Positions 9,086 through 18,070 of a stretch of 64,000 nucleotides of DNA are shown here, piece by piece. The notes below the pieces were generated by a model, which saw only the letters and a program-made list of their open reading frames with translations, made no database searches and was not told where the DNA came from. Position 1 is the first letter of the stretch. Every line of letters starts with the position of its first letter. The stretch is from Modicisalibacter sp049808615 (lineage in GTDB: Bacteria; Pseudomonadota; Gammaproteobacteria; Pseudomonadales; Halomonadaceae): assembly GCF_049808615.1 (NCBI RefSeq), contig NZ_JBNCAN010000015.1, forward strand, positions 1 to 64,000, given 5' to 3'. The position numbers and the translations under genes were made by a program.

Positions 9086-9874
9086 CTAGCCTTTTTCAAG
9101 ATCGTCATGATCGGCGCCCCCCAGGTTACAAACATCGGCCACGGCCACCGCCAACGCGGCAGGCGTGGCACCTTGCGCCACTGTAGGATGCAAAAACCCC
9201 AGCGTACAGGCCAGTGTAGCCAAACGCTGACTGGAAACGATTAGCGGTTGGTTCAACGCCACCGGCGTACACCATCCTGCCAGATGTTCGAGCACTTCGC
9301 CGCTGGTCACCAGCAGTGTTGAAAAGTTCCCTTCGGCCAAGTGTAACGCGCCTATACCATCAGGTGTCACTAGGTTACGCCGGTATAGCGCCACACGATC
9401 CACCCGGGCTCCACGTTGAGCGAGGCTGTCAGCGAGTAGCGTACGCCCTCCCTCACCGGCTACCAGCAACACCCGCCGTTGCTCGAGCCGCTGCAGCGAC
9501 GGCAGCTGCAGTAATGCTTCGCTGGTGTTTTCCAGGGACGCCGAGGGCACATGCACGCGCACGCCCAGGCGATCGTGCAGCACCTGAGCGGTACCTGCCC
9601 CCACCGCGTAGAAGCTGGGTCCCAATGGTAGCTGCGGCCAGTAGCGGTCGAGCCCCTCAGTTAGGCACTCCGCAGCGAAAGGGCTGATAACCACGACCGC
9701 ATGATACAGATCGAAATCCAGCCAGGCCTGGCGTATGCCCTGACTCTCGGGAAGCACTTCGAGTCGCATGACCTCGAGATTTTCCACTTCGGCCCCCAAG
9801 GCTTCGAGTGCACGACTCAAATGAACGCCACGAGCGCCGGGGCGTGTAATCAGCACCCTGGGGCGATTACTCAT
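9086..9874 (-). CDS. hemD: Uroporphyrinogen-III synthase
   Basis: Cyclises hydroxymethylbilane with inversion of ring D to give uroporphyrinogen III, the common precursor of haem, sirohaem and cobalamin. The protein has the two-lobed HemD layout: N-terminal VLITRPGARGVHLSRALEALG, the FDLYHAVVVISPFAAECL linker and a C-terminal LLVTSGEVLEHL segment. Sequence conservation in HemD is low, so the call also rests on position directly after hemC, with a 4-bp ATGA overlap. Length (262 residues) is typical. Confidence 0.93.
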   Translation of the reverse strand: MSNRPRVLITRPGARGVHLSRALEALGAEVENLEVMRLEVLPESQGIRQAWLDFDLYHAVVVISPFAAECLTEGLDRYWPQLPLGPSFYAVGAGTAQVLHDRLGVRVHVPSASLENTSEALLQLPSLQRLEQRRVLLVAGEGGRTLLADSLAQRGARVDRVALYRRNLVTPDGIGALHLAEGNFSTLLVTSGEVLEHLAGWCTPVALNQPLIVSSQRLATLACTLGFLHPTVAQGATPAALAVAVADVCNLGGADHDDLEKG

Positions 9875-10815
9875 CTGCTTTCGCCGTAGACCTCAGCCAG
9901 GATCTCGCCGGCGCCTTGGTCGAGCAACTCCTCGGCCACGCGGATGCCCAGGGTTTCCGGTTCATGCGCCGATCCACGACCCTCGGCACGCAGCACTCGC
10001 GAACCATCCGGCATACCCACCAGCGCACGCAGCCACAGAGTTCGTCCTCCTTCCTCAAGTACCGCATGCCCTGCAATGGGCACCTGGCAGCCCCCATCCA
10101 GACGTGTGTTCATGGCGCGCTCGGCCCGTACCCGTGTCGCAGTATCGAAATGATCGAGAGGCACAAGCAAGTCTAGCAGTTCGGGGTCATTGATACGGCA
10201 CTCGATGCCCAAAGCCCCCTGGCCACAGGCGGGCAAGCTGATCTCTGCCGGCAGCTCCATAGTGATGCGTTCACTGAGCCCTAACCGCCGCAATCCCGAC
10301 GTGGCAAGAATGATGGCATCGTACTCGCCATCGTCGAGCTTGCGCAGCCGCGTCTGCACGTTGCCTCGCAGGGTGAGCACATCGAGATCCGGCCGAGCCT
10401 CGCTGACCTGTAACCCTCGGCGTAGACTGGAAGTACCGACCTTGGCGCCTTCGGGCAACGCGTCGAAGCTGGCGTAGTGGTTGGAAACGAAAGCGTCCGT
10501 GGGCTCGGCCCCCTCCAGAATCACTGACAGTCCCAGCCCTTCAGGGAAGTGCATGGGCACGTCCTTCATCGAATGCACCGCGATGTCCGCTCGCCCGTCG
10601 AGCATCGATTCTTCCAGCTCCTTGACGAACAACCCCTTCCCCCCGACCTTGGCCAACGGCGTGTCGAGTATCTTGTCACCTCGGGTGGACATGGCCACCA
10701 GCTCGACCTCGAGTCCCGGGTGCAGTTCCAGTAGACGCTCCCTCACATGCTCGGCCTGCCAGAGGGCAAGCAGGCTTTTACGGGTAGCGATACGAAGGGT
10801 CGTGATGGCGGACAC
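9871..10815 (-). CDS. hemC: Hydroxymethylbilane synthase (porphobilinogen deaminase)
   Basis: Joins four porphobilinogens into hydroxymethylbilane in the cytosol. Signatures are IATRKSLLALWQA at the N-terminus, the active-site loop HSMKDVP, TLRGNVQTRLRKL, and the cofactor-binding cysteine at residue 243 in LDGGCQVPIAG, which carries the dipyrromethane. Length 314 is normal. It is the first gene of the hem operon and is transcribed away from argH; the 218-bp region between them must hold both promoters. Confidence 0.96.
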   Translation of the reverse strand: MSAITTLRIATRKSLLALWQAEHVRERLLELHPGLEVELVAMSTRGDKILDTPLAKVGGKGLFVKELEESMLDGRADIAVHSMKDVPMHFPEGLGLSVILEGAEPTDAFVSNHYASFDALPEGAKVGTSSLRRGLQVSEARPDLDVLTLRGNVQTRLRKLDDGEYDAIILATSGLRRLGLSERITMELPAEISLPACGQGALGIECRINDPELLDLLVPLDHFDTATRVRAERAMNTRLDGGCQVPIAGHAVLEEGGRTLWLRALVGMPDGSRVLRAEGRGSAHEPETLGIRVAEELLDQGAGEILAEVYGESR

Positions 10816-10980
10816 GGCAAGCTCCTGGGGCAGGTGGACGACTTATCCGTCGACCACGATCGATGTCTGCCGCATCAGCGGCATTTGCTCATCATGATAA
10901 AGCAGTCGCCGGTTTAGTAAAATCTACCGGCTTATGGCGTGCCGCCCATTCCACGCTGATCTCGCCTGAAACGATGACTC

Positions 10981-10989
10981 TGGTACAAT
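10981..10989 (+). promoter_or_regulatory. Extended -10 promoter element upstream of argH
   Basis: TGGTACAAT, a TGn extended -10 with TACAAT at 10984-10989, lies 45 nt before the argH ATG. No good -35 is seen at the right distance, which is usual for extended -10 promoters. A small hairpin (TGCCGC-ATCA-GCGGCA, 10868-10883) lies further upstream in the same hemC-argH gap. Confidence 0.45.
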
Positions 10990-11033
10990 CCTGGGCAAAC
11001 TATCACCACGACAGGGCAGGACGCCTTCGCACC

Positions 11034-12467
11034 ATGAGTCAACAAACCAATCAGTCCTGGGGTGGCCGCTTCAGCGAGCCAACCGATGCGTTTGTCGAAA
11101 GGTTCACCGCCTCGGTGGATTTCGATCGTCGCCTCTATCATCACGATATACGTGGCTCAAAAGCCCACGCCACCATGCTCGAGCGGGTCGGCGTACTGAC
11201 CGTCGATGAACGCGACGCCATTCTTGATGGACTCGCCCAGGTCGAGGGGGAGATCGAGGCCGGTCAATTTCCTTGGTCCGTCGCCCTCGAGGACGTACAC
11301 ATGAATATCGAGGCCCGCCTGACCGAGAAGATCGGCACGACCGGCAAGAAGCTGCACACCGGACGTTCGCGCAACGATCAGGTGGCTACTGACATTCGCC
11401 TTTATCTGCGTGACGAGATCGACGTCATCGATGCCGAACTGACTCGCCTGCGCAGCGGCATGATCGAGTTGGCGGACCGTGAAGCCGATACCATCATGCC
11501 AGGCTTTACCCACCTTCAGACCGCCCAGCCGGTGACCTTCGGCCATCACCTGCTGGCCTGGCAGGAGATGGTGGCCCGCGATCAGGAGCGTCTGCGCGAC
11601 TGCCGCAAGCGGGTCAACGTCATGCCGCTGGGTGCAGCGGCCCTGGCGGGCACCACCTATCCCATCGATCGTCACGTCACCGCCGAGTTGCTGGGCTTCG
11701 AACGCCCCGCCGAGAACTCCCTGGACGCGGTGAGCGATCGCGACTTCGCCATCGAGTTCGTGAGCTTTGCCAGCCTGCTACTGATGCACCTGTCACGGAT
11801 GAGCGAGGAACTGGTGCTGTGGACCAGCGCCCAGTTCGATTTCATCGATCTGCCGGATCGTTTCTGTACCGGCTCCTCGATCATGCCCCAGAAAAAGAAC
11901 CCGGATGTGCCAGAACTGGTACGGGGCAAGTCCGGGCGGGTCTATGGCCATCTGATCGGCCTGCTGACCCTGATGAAGTCCCAGCCGCTGGCCTACAACA
12001 AGGACAACCAGGAGGACAAGGAGCCGCTGTTCGATACCCTGGATACCGTCAAGGGCTGTCTCAAGGCCTTTGCCGACATGGTGCCGGCCATAGAGCCCAA
12101 GGCGAAGAGCATGTTTGAGGCCGCACGCAAGGGGTTTTCCACCGCCACCGATCTGGCGGATTATCTGGTACGCAAGGGCGTGGCGTTCCGCGACGCTCAC
12201 GAGGTGGTGGGGCAATCCGTGGCCTACGGCATCGAGCAAGGCAAGGATCTGTCTGAAATGAGCCTCGACGAGTTGCGCCAATTTTCCGACGCGATCGCCG
12301 ACGACGTTTTCGAGGTGCTGACACTGGAAGGCTCGGTGGCGGCGCGCAATCATATCGGCGGCACCGCGCCGAATCAGGTACGCGCCGCCGCCCAGCGCGC
12401 TCGGGATGCGCTCACCGCAATGACCAGCCTGAAATCGGCCGGCTCGACATCATCGGGAGGTGCTTGA
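11034..12467 (+). CDS. argH: Argininosuccinate lyase
   Basis: Splits argininosuccinate into arginine and fumarate, the last step of arginine synthesis. It has the fumarase/aspartase superfamily signature GSSIMPQKKNPD and the HTGRSRNDQVATD loop. The ATG at 11034 gives MSQQTNQSWGGRFSE, the expected ArgH N-terminus (477 residues); the frame is open further upstream, but that part is not family-like. It heads the plus-strand run argH-lptM-lysA-dapF and is divergent from hemC, an arrangement also known from pseudomonads. Confidence 0.97.
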   Translation: MSQQTNQSWGGRFSEPTDAFVERFTASVDFDRRLYHHDIRGSKAHATMLERVGVLTVDERDAILDGLAQVEGEIEAGQFPWSVALEDVHMNIEARLTEKIGTTGKKLHTGRSRNDQVATDIRLYLRDEIDVIDAELTRLRSGMIELADREADTIMPGFTHLQTAQPVTFGHHLLAWQEMVARDQERLRDCRKRVNVMPLGAAALAGTTYPIDRHVTAELLGFERPAENSLDAVSDRDFAIEFVSFASLLLMHLSRMSEELVLWTSAQFDFIDLPDRFCTGSSIMPQKKNPDVPELVRGKSGRVYGHLIGLLTLMKSQPLAYNKDNQEDKEPLFDTLDTVKGCLKAFADMVPAIEPKAKSMFEAARKGFSTATDLADYLVRKGVAFRDAHEVVGQSVAYGIEQGKDLSEMSLDELRQFSDAIADDVFEVLTLEGSVAARNHIGGTAPNQVRAAAQRARDALTAMTSLKSAGSTSSGGA

Positions 12468-12468
12468 G

Positions 12469-12681
12469 GTGCGCACTCTATCGAGTCTTGGTCTCGTTCT
12501 GCTGCTTTTGGTGTCGCTGGCCGGCTGTGGCCAGAAAGGCCCGCTTTACTCTCCGGGCAACGAAGAGGCCGCCGAAGAGTATGATCCCGGTGATGAATAC
12601 GCAGAGCCCGGTCAAGAGGAGGACGAACGCGAAGGCGACACCTCCTCCGGCCAGGGCGATGAGGATGAGCAAGAGCGCTGA
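12469..12681 (+). CDS. lptM: LPS translocon maturation chaperone, small lipoprotein LptM
   Basis: A small outer-membrane lipoprotein of the LptM (YifL) family, which helps LptD fold and form its correct disulfides. It has a short signal peptide with the lipobox LAGC, then GQKGPLY, the conserved LptM core. The start is GTG at 12469, 8 nt after GGGAGG; that ribosome site lies in the 3' end of argH, whose stop is 1 nt before. The rest of the protein is an extremely acidic tail of about 40 residues (EEAAEEYDPGDEYAEPGQEE and on), consistent with a halophile. It sits before lysA as in E. coli, where yifL precedes dapF. Confidence 0.9.
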   Translation: MRTLSSLGLVLLLLVSLAGCGQKGPLYSPGNEEAAEEYDPGDEYAEPGQEEDEREGDTSSGQGDEDEQER

Positions 12682-12683
12682 GC

Positions 12684-13940
12684 ATGGATCATTTCGACTA
12701 TCGTGACGGCGTACTCCACGCCGAGAACGTGCCGCTACCCCGGATCGCCGAGCGTTTCGGCACGCCGTGCTACGTCTACTCCCGGGCCACCCTGGAACGG
12801 CACTATCGTGCCTACAGCGACGCGCTGGGCGATCATCCACATCTGATCTGCTACGCGGTCAAGGCCAATTCCAACCTGGCGGTGCTCAATGTGCTGGCGC
12901 GTCTGGGCGCCGGCTTCGATATCGTGTCCCTGGGCGAGCTCGAGCGAGTGCTGGCCGCCGGCGGCGATCCCGCCAAGGTGGTCTTTTCCGGGGTCGCCAA
13001 GCAGGCCGATGAGATGGCCCGGGCGCTGGATGTGGGCATCAAGTGCTTCAACGTGGAATCCCTGCCGGAGCTCGAGCGCCTGAACGAGGTGGCGGCGAAT
13101 CAGGGCAAGGTCGCGGCGGTATCGCTGCGGGTCAATCCGGATGTCGACGCTCGCACTCACCCGTATATCTCCACTGGCCTCAAGGCCAACAAGTTCGGCA
13201 TCCCGGTGGATCAGGCCCTGGAGGTTTATACCCGGGCAGCAGGCATGCAGAACGTCAGAGCGGTGGGTATCGATTGTCATATCGGCTCTCAACTCACCGA
13301 GCTCTCGCCGTTCCTCGATGCGCTGGACCGCTTGCTGGTGTTGCTGGATCGGCTCGTCGAACAAGGCATCGTCATCGAGCATCTCGACCTGGGCGGCGGG
13401 CTGGGCGTGCCCTATCGCGACGAACAGCCGCCACAACCCTTCGATTACGCTCGCGCCCTGCTCGAACGCCTCGAAGGTCGCGAACTCACCCTGCTGTTCG
13501 AGCCGGGGCGTTCGATCGCCGCCAATGCGGGGCTCCTGCTGACTCGAGTCGAGTATCTCAAGCCGGGGGAGACCAAGAACTTCGCGGTCATCGACGCCGG
13601 CATGAACGACCTGATTCGCCCCTCGCTCTATCAGGCCTGGCAGGCAATCATCCCTGTGGATACCCGCGAGGCCCGGGACACGGCGCTCTACGATGTGGTC
13701 GGCCCGGTATGCGAAACCGGCGATTTTCTCGGCAAGGATCGCGAACTCGGGTTGCAACAAGGAGACCTGCTGGCAGTCCGCTCCGCCGGTGCCTATGGCT
13801 TCGTGATGGCATCGAATTACAATAGTCGCCCGCGACCGCCGGAGGTCATGGTCGATGGCGAGCAAGTGCATGAGGTGCGTCGTCGCGAAACCATCGAAAC
13901 GCTGTGGAGCGGTGAAACGATGCTCCCGGAGGCACCGTAA
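12684..13940 (+). CDS. lysA: Diaminopimelate decarboxylase
   Basis: PLP enzyme that converts meso-diaminopimelate to lysine. The fold-III alanine-racemase-like barrel carries the PLP lysine at residue 60 in CYAVKAN, followed by GAGFDIVSLGELERVL, the HIGSQ motif and the phosphate-binding GGGLGVPY. The C-terminal barrel has GPVCETGDFL, with the active-site cysteine contributed to the partner subunit. Length 418 is typical. It starts 2 nt after lptM and its TAA overlaps the dapF ATG by one base, pointing to a shared transcript for lysine and cell-wall precursor synthesis. Confidence 0.97.
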   Translation: MDHFDYRDGVLHAENVPLPRIAERFGTPCYVYSRATLERHYRAYSDALGDHPHLICYAVKANSNLAVLNVLARLGAGFDIVSLGELERVLAAGGDPAKVVFSGVAKQADEMARALDVGIKCFNVESLPELERLNEVAANQGKVAAVSLRVNPDVDARTHPYISTGLKANKFGIPVDQALEVYTRAAGMQNVRAVGIDCHIGSQLTELSPFLDALDRLLVLLDRLVEQGIVIEHLDLGGGLGVPYRDEQPPQPFDYARALLERLEGRELTLLFEPGRSIAANAGLLLTRVEYLKPGETKNFAVIDAGMNDLIRPSLYQAWQAIIPVDTREARDTALYDVVGPVCETGDFLGKDRELGLQQGDLLAVRSAGAYGFVMASNYNSRPRPPEVMVDGEQVHEVRRRETIETLWSGETMLPEAP

Positions 13941-14773
13941 TGCTACTTCAATTCACCAAGATGCACGGCCTGGGCAACGATTTCATGGTGATCGATCTGA
14001 TCACCCAGCGCGCGCGACTCGACGCGGAGCAGATTCGCGCCCTGGCCGATCGTCATTTTGGTGTCGGCTTCGATCAATTGCTGACGGTCGAGCCCCCTCG
14101 GTATCCGGAGATGGACTTTCGTTATCGTATCTACAATGCCGACGGCAGCGAGGTAGAAAACTGTGGGAACGGTGCTCGCTGTTTCGCGCGCTTCGTCTGC
14201 GATCAGCGTCTGACCCATAAGCGCGAGATCCGCGTCGAGACCGAGGGCGGTCCCCTCACGCTATCGATCGAGGAGGATGGCCGGGTGAGGGTCGATATGG
14301 GCAAGCCGCGTTTCGAGCCCGCCGAGATACCGTTCAGTGCCGAACAGGATTTACCGCTGCACGGGCTGGACGCTGATGGCGAACATCTTGAAATCGGCGT
14401 AGTGTCGATGGGCAATCCGCATGCGGTTTTGCGTGTCGACGATGTCGATGTTACGCCTGTGGAACGGCTCGGAGCCGCCATCGAGGCGCATCCGCGCTTT
14501 CCGCGGCGCGTCAATGCCGGCTTCATGCAGATCGTGACGCGTCAGGCAATCCGATTGCGGGTATTCGAACGCGGCGTCGGCGAAACTCTGGCGTGCGGCA
14601 CCGGTGCTTGTGCCGCGGTCGCGAGCGGTATCCGCCAAGGGTTGCTGGATAGCCCGGTCGAGGTCAATCTGCCCGGCGGTCGGCTTACCATCGAATGGCC
14701 CGGTGAAGACGCCACCATGTTCATGATCGGCCCCGCGACACGGGTCTTCGAGGGTCGCGTTCCGCTCAGTTAA
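13940..14773 (+). CDS. dapF: Diaminopimelate epimerase
   Basis: Interconverts LL- and meso-diaminopimelate without a cofactor, using a pair of cysteines as acid and base. Both are present: Cys75 in ENCGNGARC and Cys219 in LACGTGAC. The MHGLGNDFMVID start is typical. Length 277 is normal. It is translationally coupled to lysA (TAATG junction) and followed by the DUF484, xerC and yigB genes in the same order as in E. coli. Confidence 0.97.
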   Translation: MLLQFTKMHGLGNDFMVIDLITQRARLDAEQIRALADRHFGVGFDQLLTVEPPRYPEMDFRYRIYNADGSEVENCGNGARCFARFVCDQRLTHKREIRVETEGGPLTLSIEEDGRVRVDMGKPRFEPAEIPFSAEQDLPLHGLDADGEHLEIGVVSMGNPHAVLRVDDVDVTPVERLGAAIEAHPRFPRRVNAGFMQIVTRQAIRLRVFERGVGETLACGTGACAAVASGIRQGLLDSPVEVNLPGGRLTIEWPGEDATMFMIGPATRVFEGRVPLS

Positions 14774-14808
14774 TCGCGCATAACAGGTTGCAACGAGGTA
14801 GTTCATCC

Positions 14809-15525
14809 ATGTCCCAAGCCCAAGCCCCGGACACCCCCCAGGCACTCGATCCCGAGCATGTGGCCCTGTGGTTGGCGCAGCACCCCGACTTTTTCGTTGG
14901 ACGCGAAGGATTATTACAGCAACTCAAGGTGCCCCATCCGGATACCGAAGGGGCCGTATCGTTGCTCGAACGTCTTGTCCTCGATCTGCGCAAGCGCGCA
15001 GAAAGCGCTGAATGGCGACTCGAACAACTGCTGGAGTCGGCGCGTCACAACGAATCTCAGTATCGCCGTACCCGCGAGCTGGTATTGGCGCTGCTCGAGG
15101 CAGAGAGCAACGATGCATTGAGCCAGGCACTGGCCACACAGCTCTCGGAACGCTTTCGCACCCAGTCGGTGGCGCTGTGGTGTGCCTCCAGCTTGACCGA
15201 TGACGAACCCACCGCCCCTCAGCCTCCGCGCTTCGTACTCGACGACAATGCCGGAACACGTCTGGGCGCATTGCTTGATGGCCGCGCCAGCCGCTGCCGC
15301 CGGCTTTCACGCAAGGATTGGCAATTATTATTGCCGCATATCGAGCCGCCGAAGAAGGCCGGTTCCTGCGCCTTGACCCGGCTGACCCTGGGCGAACCGC
15401 TGGGCTATCTGATTCTGGCCAGCCACGATACCGAGCATTTTCGCGCCACCCTGGACACGCTGTTCACCGAATATCTGGGCGAGGTCGTCGCGCGTTTACT
15501 GATTCACCATAGCCGGCCTCGCTGA
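14809..15525 (+). CDS. DUF484 family protein (YigA-like)
   Basis: A cytosolic protein of the DUF484 family, always found between dapF and xerC in many gammaproteobacteria. It has the N-terminal WLAQHPDFFVGREGLL pattern, a helical stretch (LRKRAESAEWRLEQLLESAR) and a C-terminal GAF-like region (LTLGEPLGYLILASHD). The ATG at 14809 gives 238 residues. Its molecular role is not established; the position suggests a link with XerC recombination or cell-wall precursor supply. Confidence 0.88.
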   Translation: MSQAQAPDTPQALDPEHVALWLAQHPDFFVGREGLLQQLKVPHPDTEGAVSLLERLVLDLRKRAESAEWRLEQLLESARHNESQYRRTRELVLALLEAESNDALSQALATQLSERFRTQSVALWCASSLTDDEPTAPQPPRFVLDDNAGTRLGALLDGRASRCRRLSRKDWQLLLPHIEPPKKAGSCALTRLTLGEPLGYLILASHDTEHFRATLDTLFTEYLGEVVARLLIHHSRPR

Positions 15526-15538
15526 GCGCGCCATATCC

Positions 15539-16447
15539 ATGAAAGAACACGTCAGTGCCTTTTTGGCTAAGCTCGCACAAGAGGCCAGCCCGGCAACCGT
15601 CGAAGCCTATCGTCGGGATCTTGGCGCGCTTCAGACCTATCTCCACGCGCAGAACATAGTGACCTGGCAGGCCCTGGATGCCGGTCTGATCAAGCGCTTC
15701 CTCGGCCAGGAGCGCAGCCGAGGCCTGGCGCCACGCAGTCTGGCACGCCGTCGCGCCGCGCTTTCGCGCTTTGCCGAAGCGCTTACTCAGCAAGGTATAT
15801 TGACTCATAACCCGGTCAAGCTGGTGCGTACACCGCGGCAACCGCAGCATCTGCCTCGCCCGGTGGATGTCGATCAACTCGCCCGCTTTCTCGACGCCCC
15901 CCACGACGGCTCGACGCTGGCGCTGCGCGATCAGGCGATACTCGAGCTACTCTACTCTTGTGGACTGCGACTGGCGGAGTTGGCGGCTCTCGATATCGGC
16001 GACCTGGAGGCACGACGCGTGCGGGTGGTGGGTAAAGGCAATAAACCGCGCCAGGTACCACTGGGCAGGCGCGCTCATCACGCACTGGATGCCTGGCAGG
16101 CCGTACGCGGACAACTGGCCAATGCCGATGAGCACGCCCTGTTCGTGGGCAATCGGGGGCGGCGCCTGGGCCATCGCGCCATTCAACTGCGCCTGGAACG
16201 CCTCGCCATCGAACGAGGCCTACCCGAGCATCTGCATCCCCATCGTCTGCGCCATTCCTTCGCCAGCCATCTGCTCGAGTCGAGTCAGGATCTGCGCGCG
16301 GTACAGGAACTCCTGGGGCATGCCAACCTGGCAACCACCCAGGTCTATACCCGGCTCGACTGGCAGCATCTGGCCAGCGTCTACGATGCCGCCCACCCCC
16401 GGGCACGCCGCAGCAAAGGCGGTGATGCCGACGACCCGACACCTTGA
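15539..16447 (+). CDS. xerC: Site-specific tyrosine recombinase XerC
   Basis: Works with XerD at dif to resolve chromosome dimers at division. The N-terminal core-binding domain (SPATVEAYRRDLGALQTYL) is followed by a catalytic domain with all tyrosine-recombinase residues: Arg in CGLRLAEL, Lys in GKGNKPRQVPL, His and Arg in HPHRLRHSFASHLLE, His in LGHANLATTQVY and the nucleophilic Tyr in that same motif. Length 302 fits XerC. Neighbours (dapF, DUF484, yigB) distinguish it from XerD. Confidence 0.96.
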   Translation: MKEHVSAFLAKLAQEASPATVEAYRRDLGALQTYLHAQNIVTWQALDAGLIKRFLGQERSRGLAPRSLARRRAALSRFAEALTQQGILTHNPVKLVRTPRQPQHLPRPVDVDQLARFLDAPHDGSTLALRDQAILELLYSCGLRLAELAALDIGDLEARRVRVVGKGNKPRQVPLGRRAHHALDAWQAVRGQLANADEHALFVGNRGRRLGHRAIQLRLERLAIERGLPEHLHPHRLRHSFASHLLESSQDLRAVQELLGHANLATTQVYTRLDWQHLASVYDAAHPRARRSKGGDADDPTP

Positions 16448-16451
16448 TGCC

Positions 16452-17186
16452 ATGTCCTCTATCTTGCCCACCCTCACGGCCCTGACCTTTGATCTTGATG
16501 ACACGCTATGGGACAACCATGGGGTGATGATCGCGACCGAAAACGGCCACTATGCCTGGCTCGAGGATACCCTTGCCCAGGCCGATGCCACGCGCCAGCG
16601 TCTGAGCGAGCGCTTTCCCTTGAGCACCTATCAGGCGCGTCGCCAGCATATCGCTCAGCGTGAACCGCTGCGGCGCGGTGATTTCACCTGGATTCGACAG
16701 CAAAGCCTCTTTGAAATGCTCAAGGAATTCGGACTGCATCCCAATGACGCCGAGGGCTATGCCGCCGCCGCCATGGAACAGTTCATGACCCTGCGGCACC
16801 AACTGACCCCCTATCCGGAGGTGGAAGCGCTACTCGACGATCTCGGTCAACGCTATGCCCTGGCGGCGATCACCAATGGCAATGTCCAGGTCACACGCCT
16901 CCCCTTGGCACGCCATTTCCCTATCGCCATTGCCGCCGGTGAGCTCCTCGCACCCAAGCCGGATGCGCGACCTTTTCTCGCCGCCCTGGCGCGACTCGCC
17001 AGCACCCCATCCCGAACCATGCATATCGGCGATTCCTGGGCGGAAGACGTACTTCCAGCGCTACGGTTGGGGATGCGTGTCGCTTGGATCGACAAGCACG
17101 ATGAGCACCACGGCGATCTGCCCGCAGGCGTTTTTCGTCTGACTCACATCCGTGAGCTGTCGGCACTGCTGGAACACTTGGAGTAG
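16452..17186 (+). CDS. yigB: HAD-family phosphatase YigB
   Basis: A haloacid-dehalogenase-type phosphatase. All four motifs are visible: FDLDDT with nucleophile Asp14 and acid Asp16, ITNGN, the PKPDARPF lysine, and GDSWAEDV. In E. coli YigB dephosphorylates FMN and the riboflavin precursor 5-amino-6-(5-phosphoribitylamino)uracil, and its gene follows xerC exactly as here. The ATG at 16452 gives 244 residues; the same frame stays open upstream inside xerC but that part is not real. It is convergent with engB, 5 nt apart. Confidence 0.92.
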   Translation: MSSILPTLTALTFDLDDTLWDNHGVMIATENGHYAWLEDTLAQADATRQRLSERFPLSTYQARRQHIAQREPLRRGDFTWIRQQSLFEMLKEFGLHPNDAEGYAAAAMEQFMTLRHQLTPYPEVEALLDDLGQRYALAAITNGNVQVTRLPLARHFPIAIAAGELLAPKPDARPFLAALARLASTPSRTMHIGDSWAEDVLPALRLGMRVAWIDKHDEHHGDLPAGVFRLTHIRELSALLEHLE

Positions 17187-17191
17187 CCCCT

Positions 17192-17821
17192 TCATGCCTC
17201 GGCAGGCGACAGCCAGTCATCCAAGCGCGCCTGAGCCTCCTCCACCCCCTGACGTTTGAGTGCCGAGAATAGCTGCACGCTGACCAGGTCTTCCCACTCC
17301 TGCAGGCGCTGACGCACCTGCAGCAGGCTGCTCTTGGCCGCCCCGGACTTGAGCTTGTCCGACTTGGTCAGCAAGATGTGCACCGCCATATCCTTCTCGT
17401 CGGCCCAGCCCAGCATCATCTCGTCAAATTCGCTGAGGGGGTGGCGCACATCCATGACCAGCACCAGCCCTTGCAACGACGTGCGACGCTGCAAATACTC
17501 AGCCAGGTGACGTTGCCATTCGAGCTTGACCTTTTCCGGCACCTTGGCAAAGCCATAACCGGGAAGATCGACCAGGCGTCGCGACTCATCCCCCCCGAGG
17601 TCGAAGAAATTGATCAACTGGGTGCGCCCGGGGGTCTTGGAGGTGCGCGCCAGTGCTTTTTGCTGAGTTAGCGTATTGATTGCGCTAGACTTTCCCGCAT
17701 TGGAGCGCCCTGCAAAAGCGACTTCTCTACCCTGATCGGCGGGGCAATGCGCCAGCGTGGGCGCACTGATCATGAAACGGGCGGTGTGATAATTGAGGCG
17801 GGTCACGATAAATCTCGTCAT
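17192..17821 (-). CDS. engB: Ribosome-biogenesis GTPase EngB (YihA)
   Basis: A TrmE-Era-EngA-like GTPase needed for late 50S subunit assembly. The P-loop is GRSNAGKSS, the switch region TSKTPGRTQLINFF, G3 DLPGYG and G4 TKSDK. The ATG at 17821 (MTRFIVTRLNYHTARF) aligns with the start of E. coli YihA, which begins a few residues before LNY; an upstream TTG is possible but less likely. Length is 209 residues. It is divergent from the cytochrome c4 gene, as in other gammaproteobacteria; the 249-bp gap shows no strong promoter match. Confidence 0.95.
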   Translation of the reverse strand: MTRFIVTRLNYHTARFMISAPTLAHCPADQGREVAFAGRSNAGKSSAINTLTQQKALARTSKTPGRTQLINFFDLGGDESRRLVDLPGYGFAKVPEKVKLEWQRHLAEYLQRRTSLQGLVLVMDVRHPLSEFDEMMLGWADEKDMAVHILLTKSDKLKSGAAKSSLLQVRQRLQEWEDLVSVQLFSALKRQGVEEAQARLDDWLSPAEA

Positions 17822-18070
17822 AGTTACGATGTTGGAACACCCACCGGCCAAAGGTGCGGCATTATGGCTACGTTTCCGCGGCCGAGTGGATTCGATATAC
17901 TACCTGCATATTTTATTTCGCGCCGGGTCGAACTAGGATGCGTAAGTGAATTGACGCCTTCGAGCATGGCACTTGCATCATATCGGCAGCGCACCGGTCG
18001 AGCAGCATGGCACTAGGCTCGATGCCGGATACCAACACCAGACACAACGAAACGGCATAGTGAAATCGCG

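Noticed and set aside
12735..13871. A 378-codon open frame on the minus strand opposite lysA
   Set aside because: lysA is a complete, motif-bearing gene; the antisense frame has no family features.
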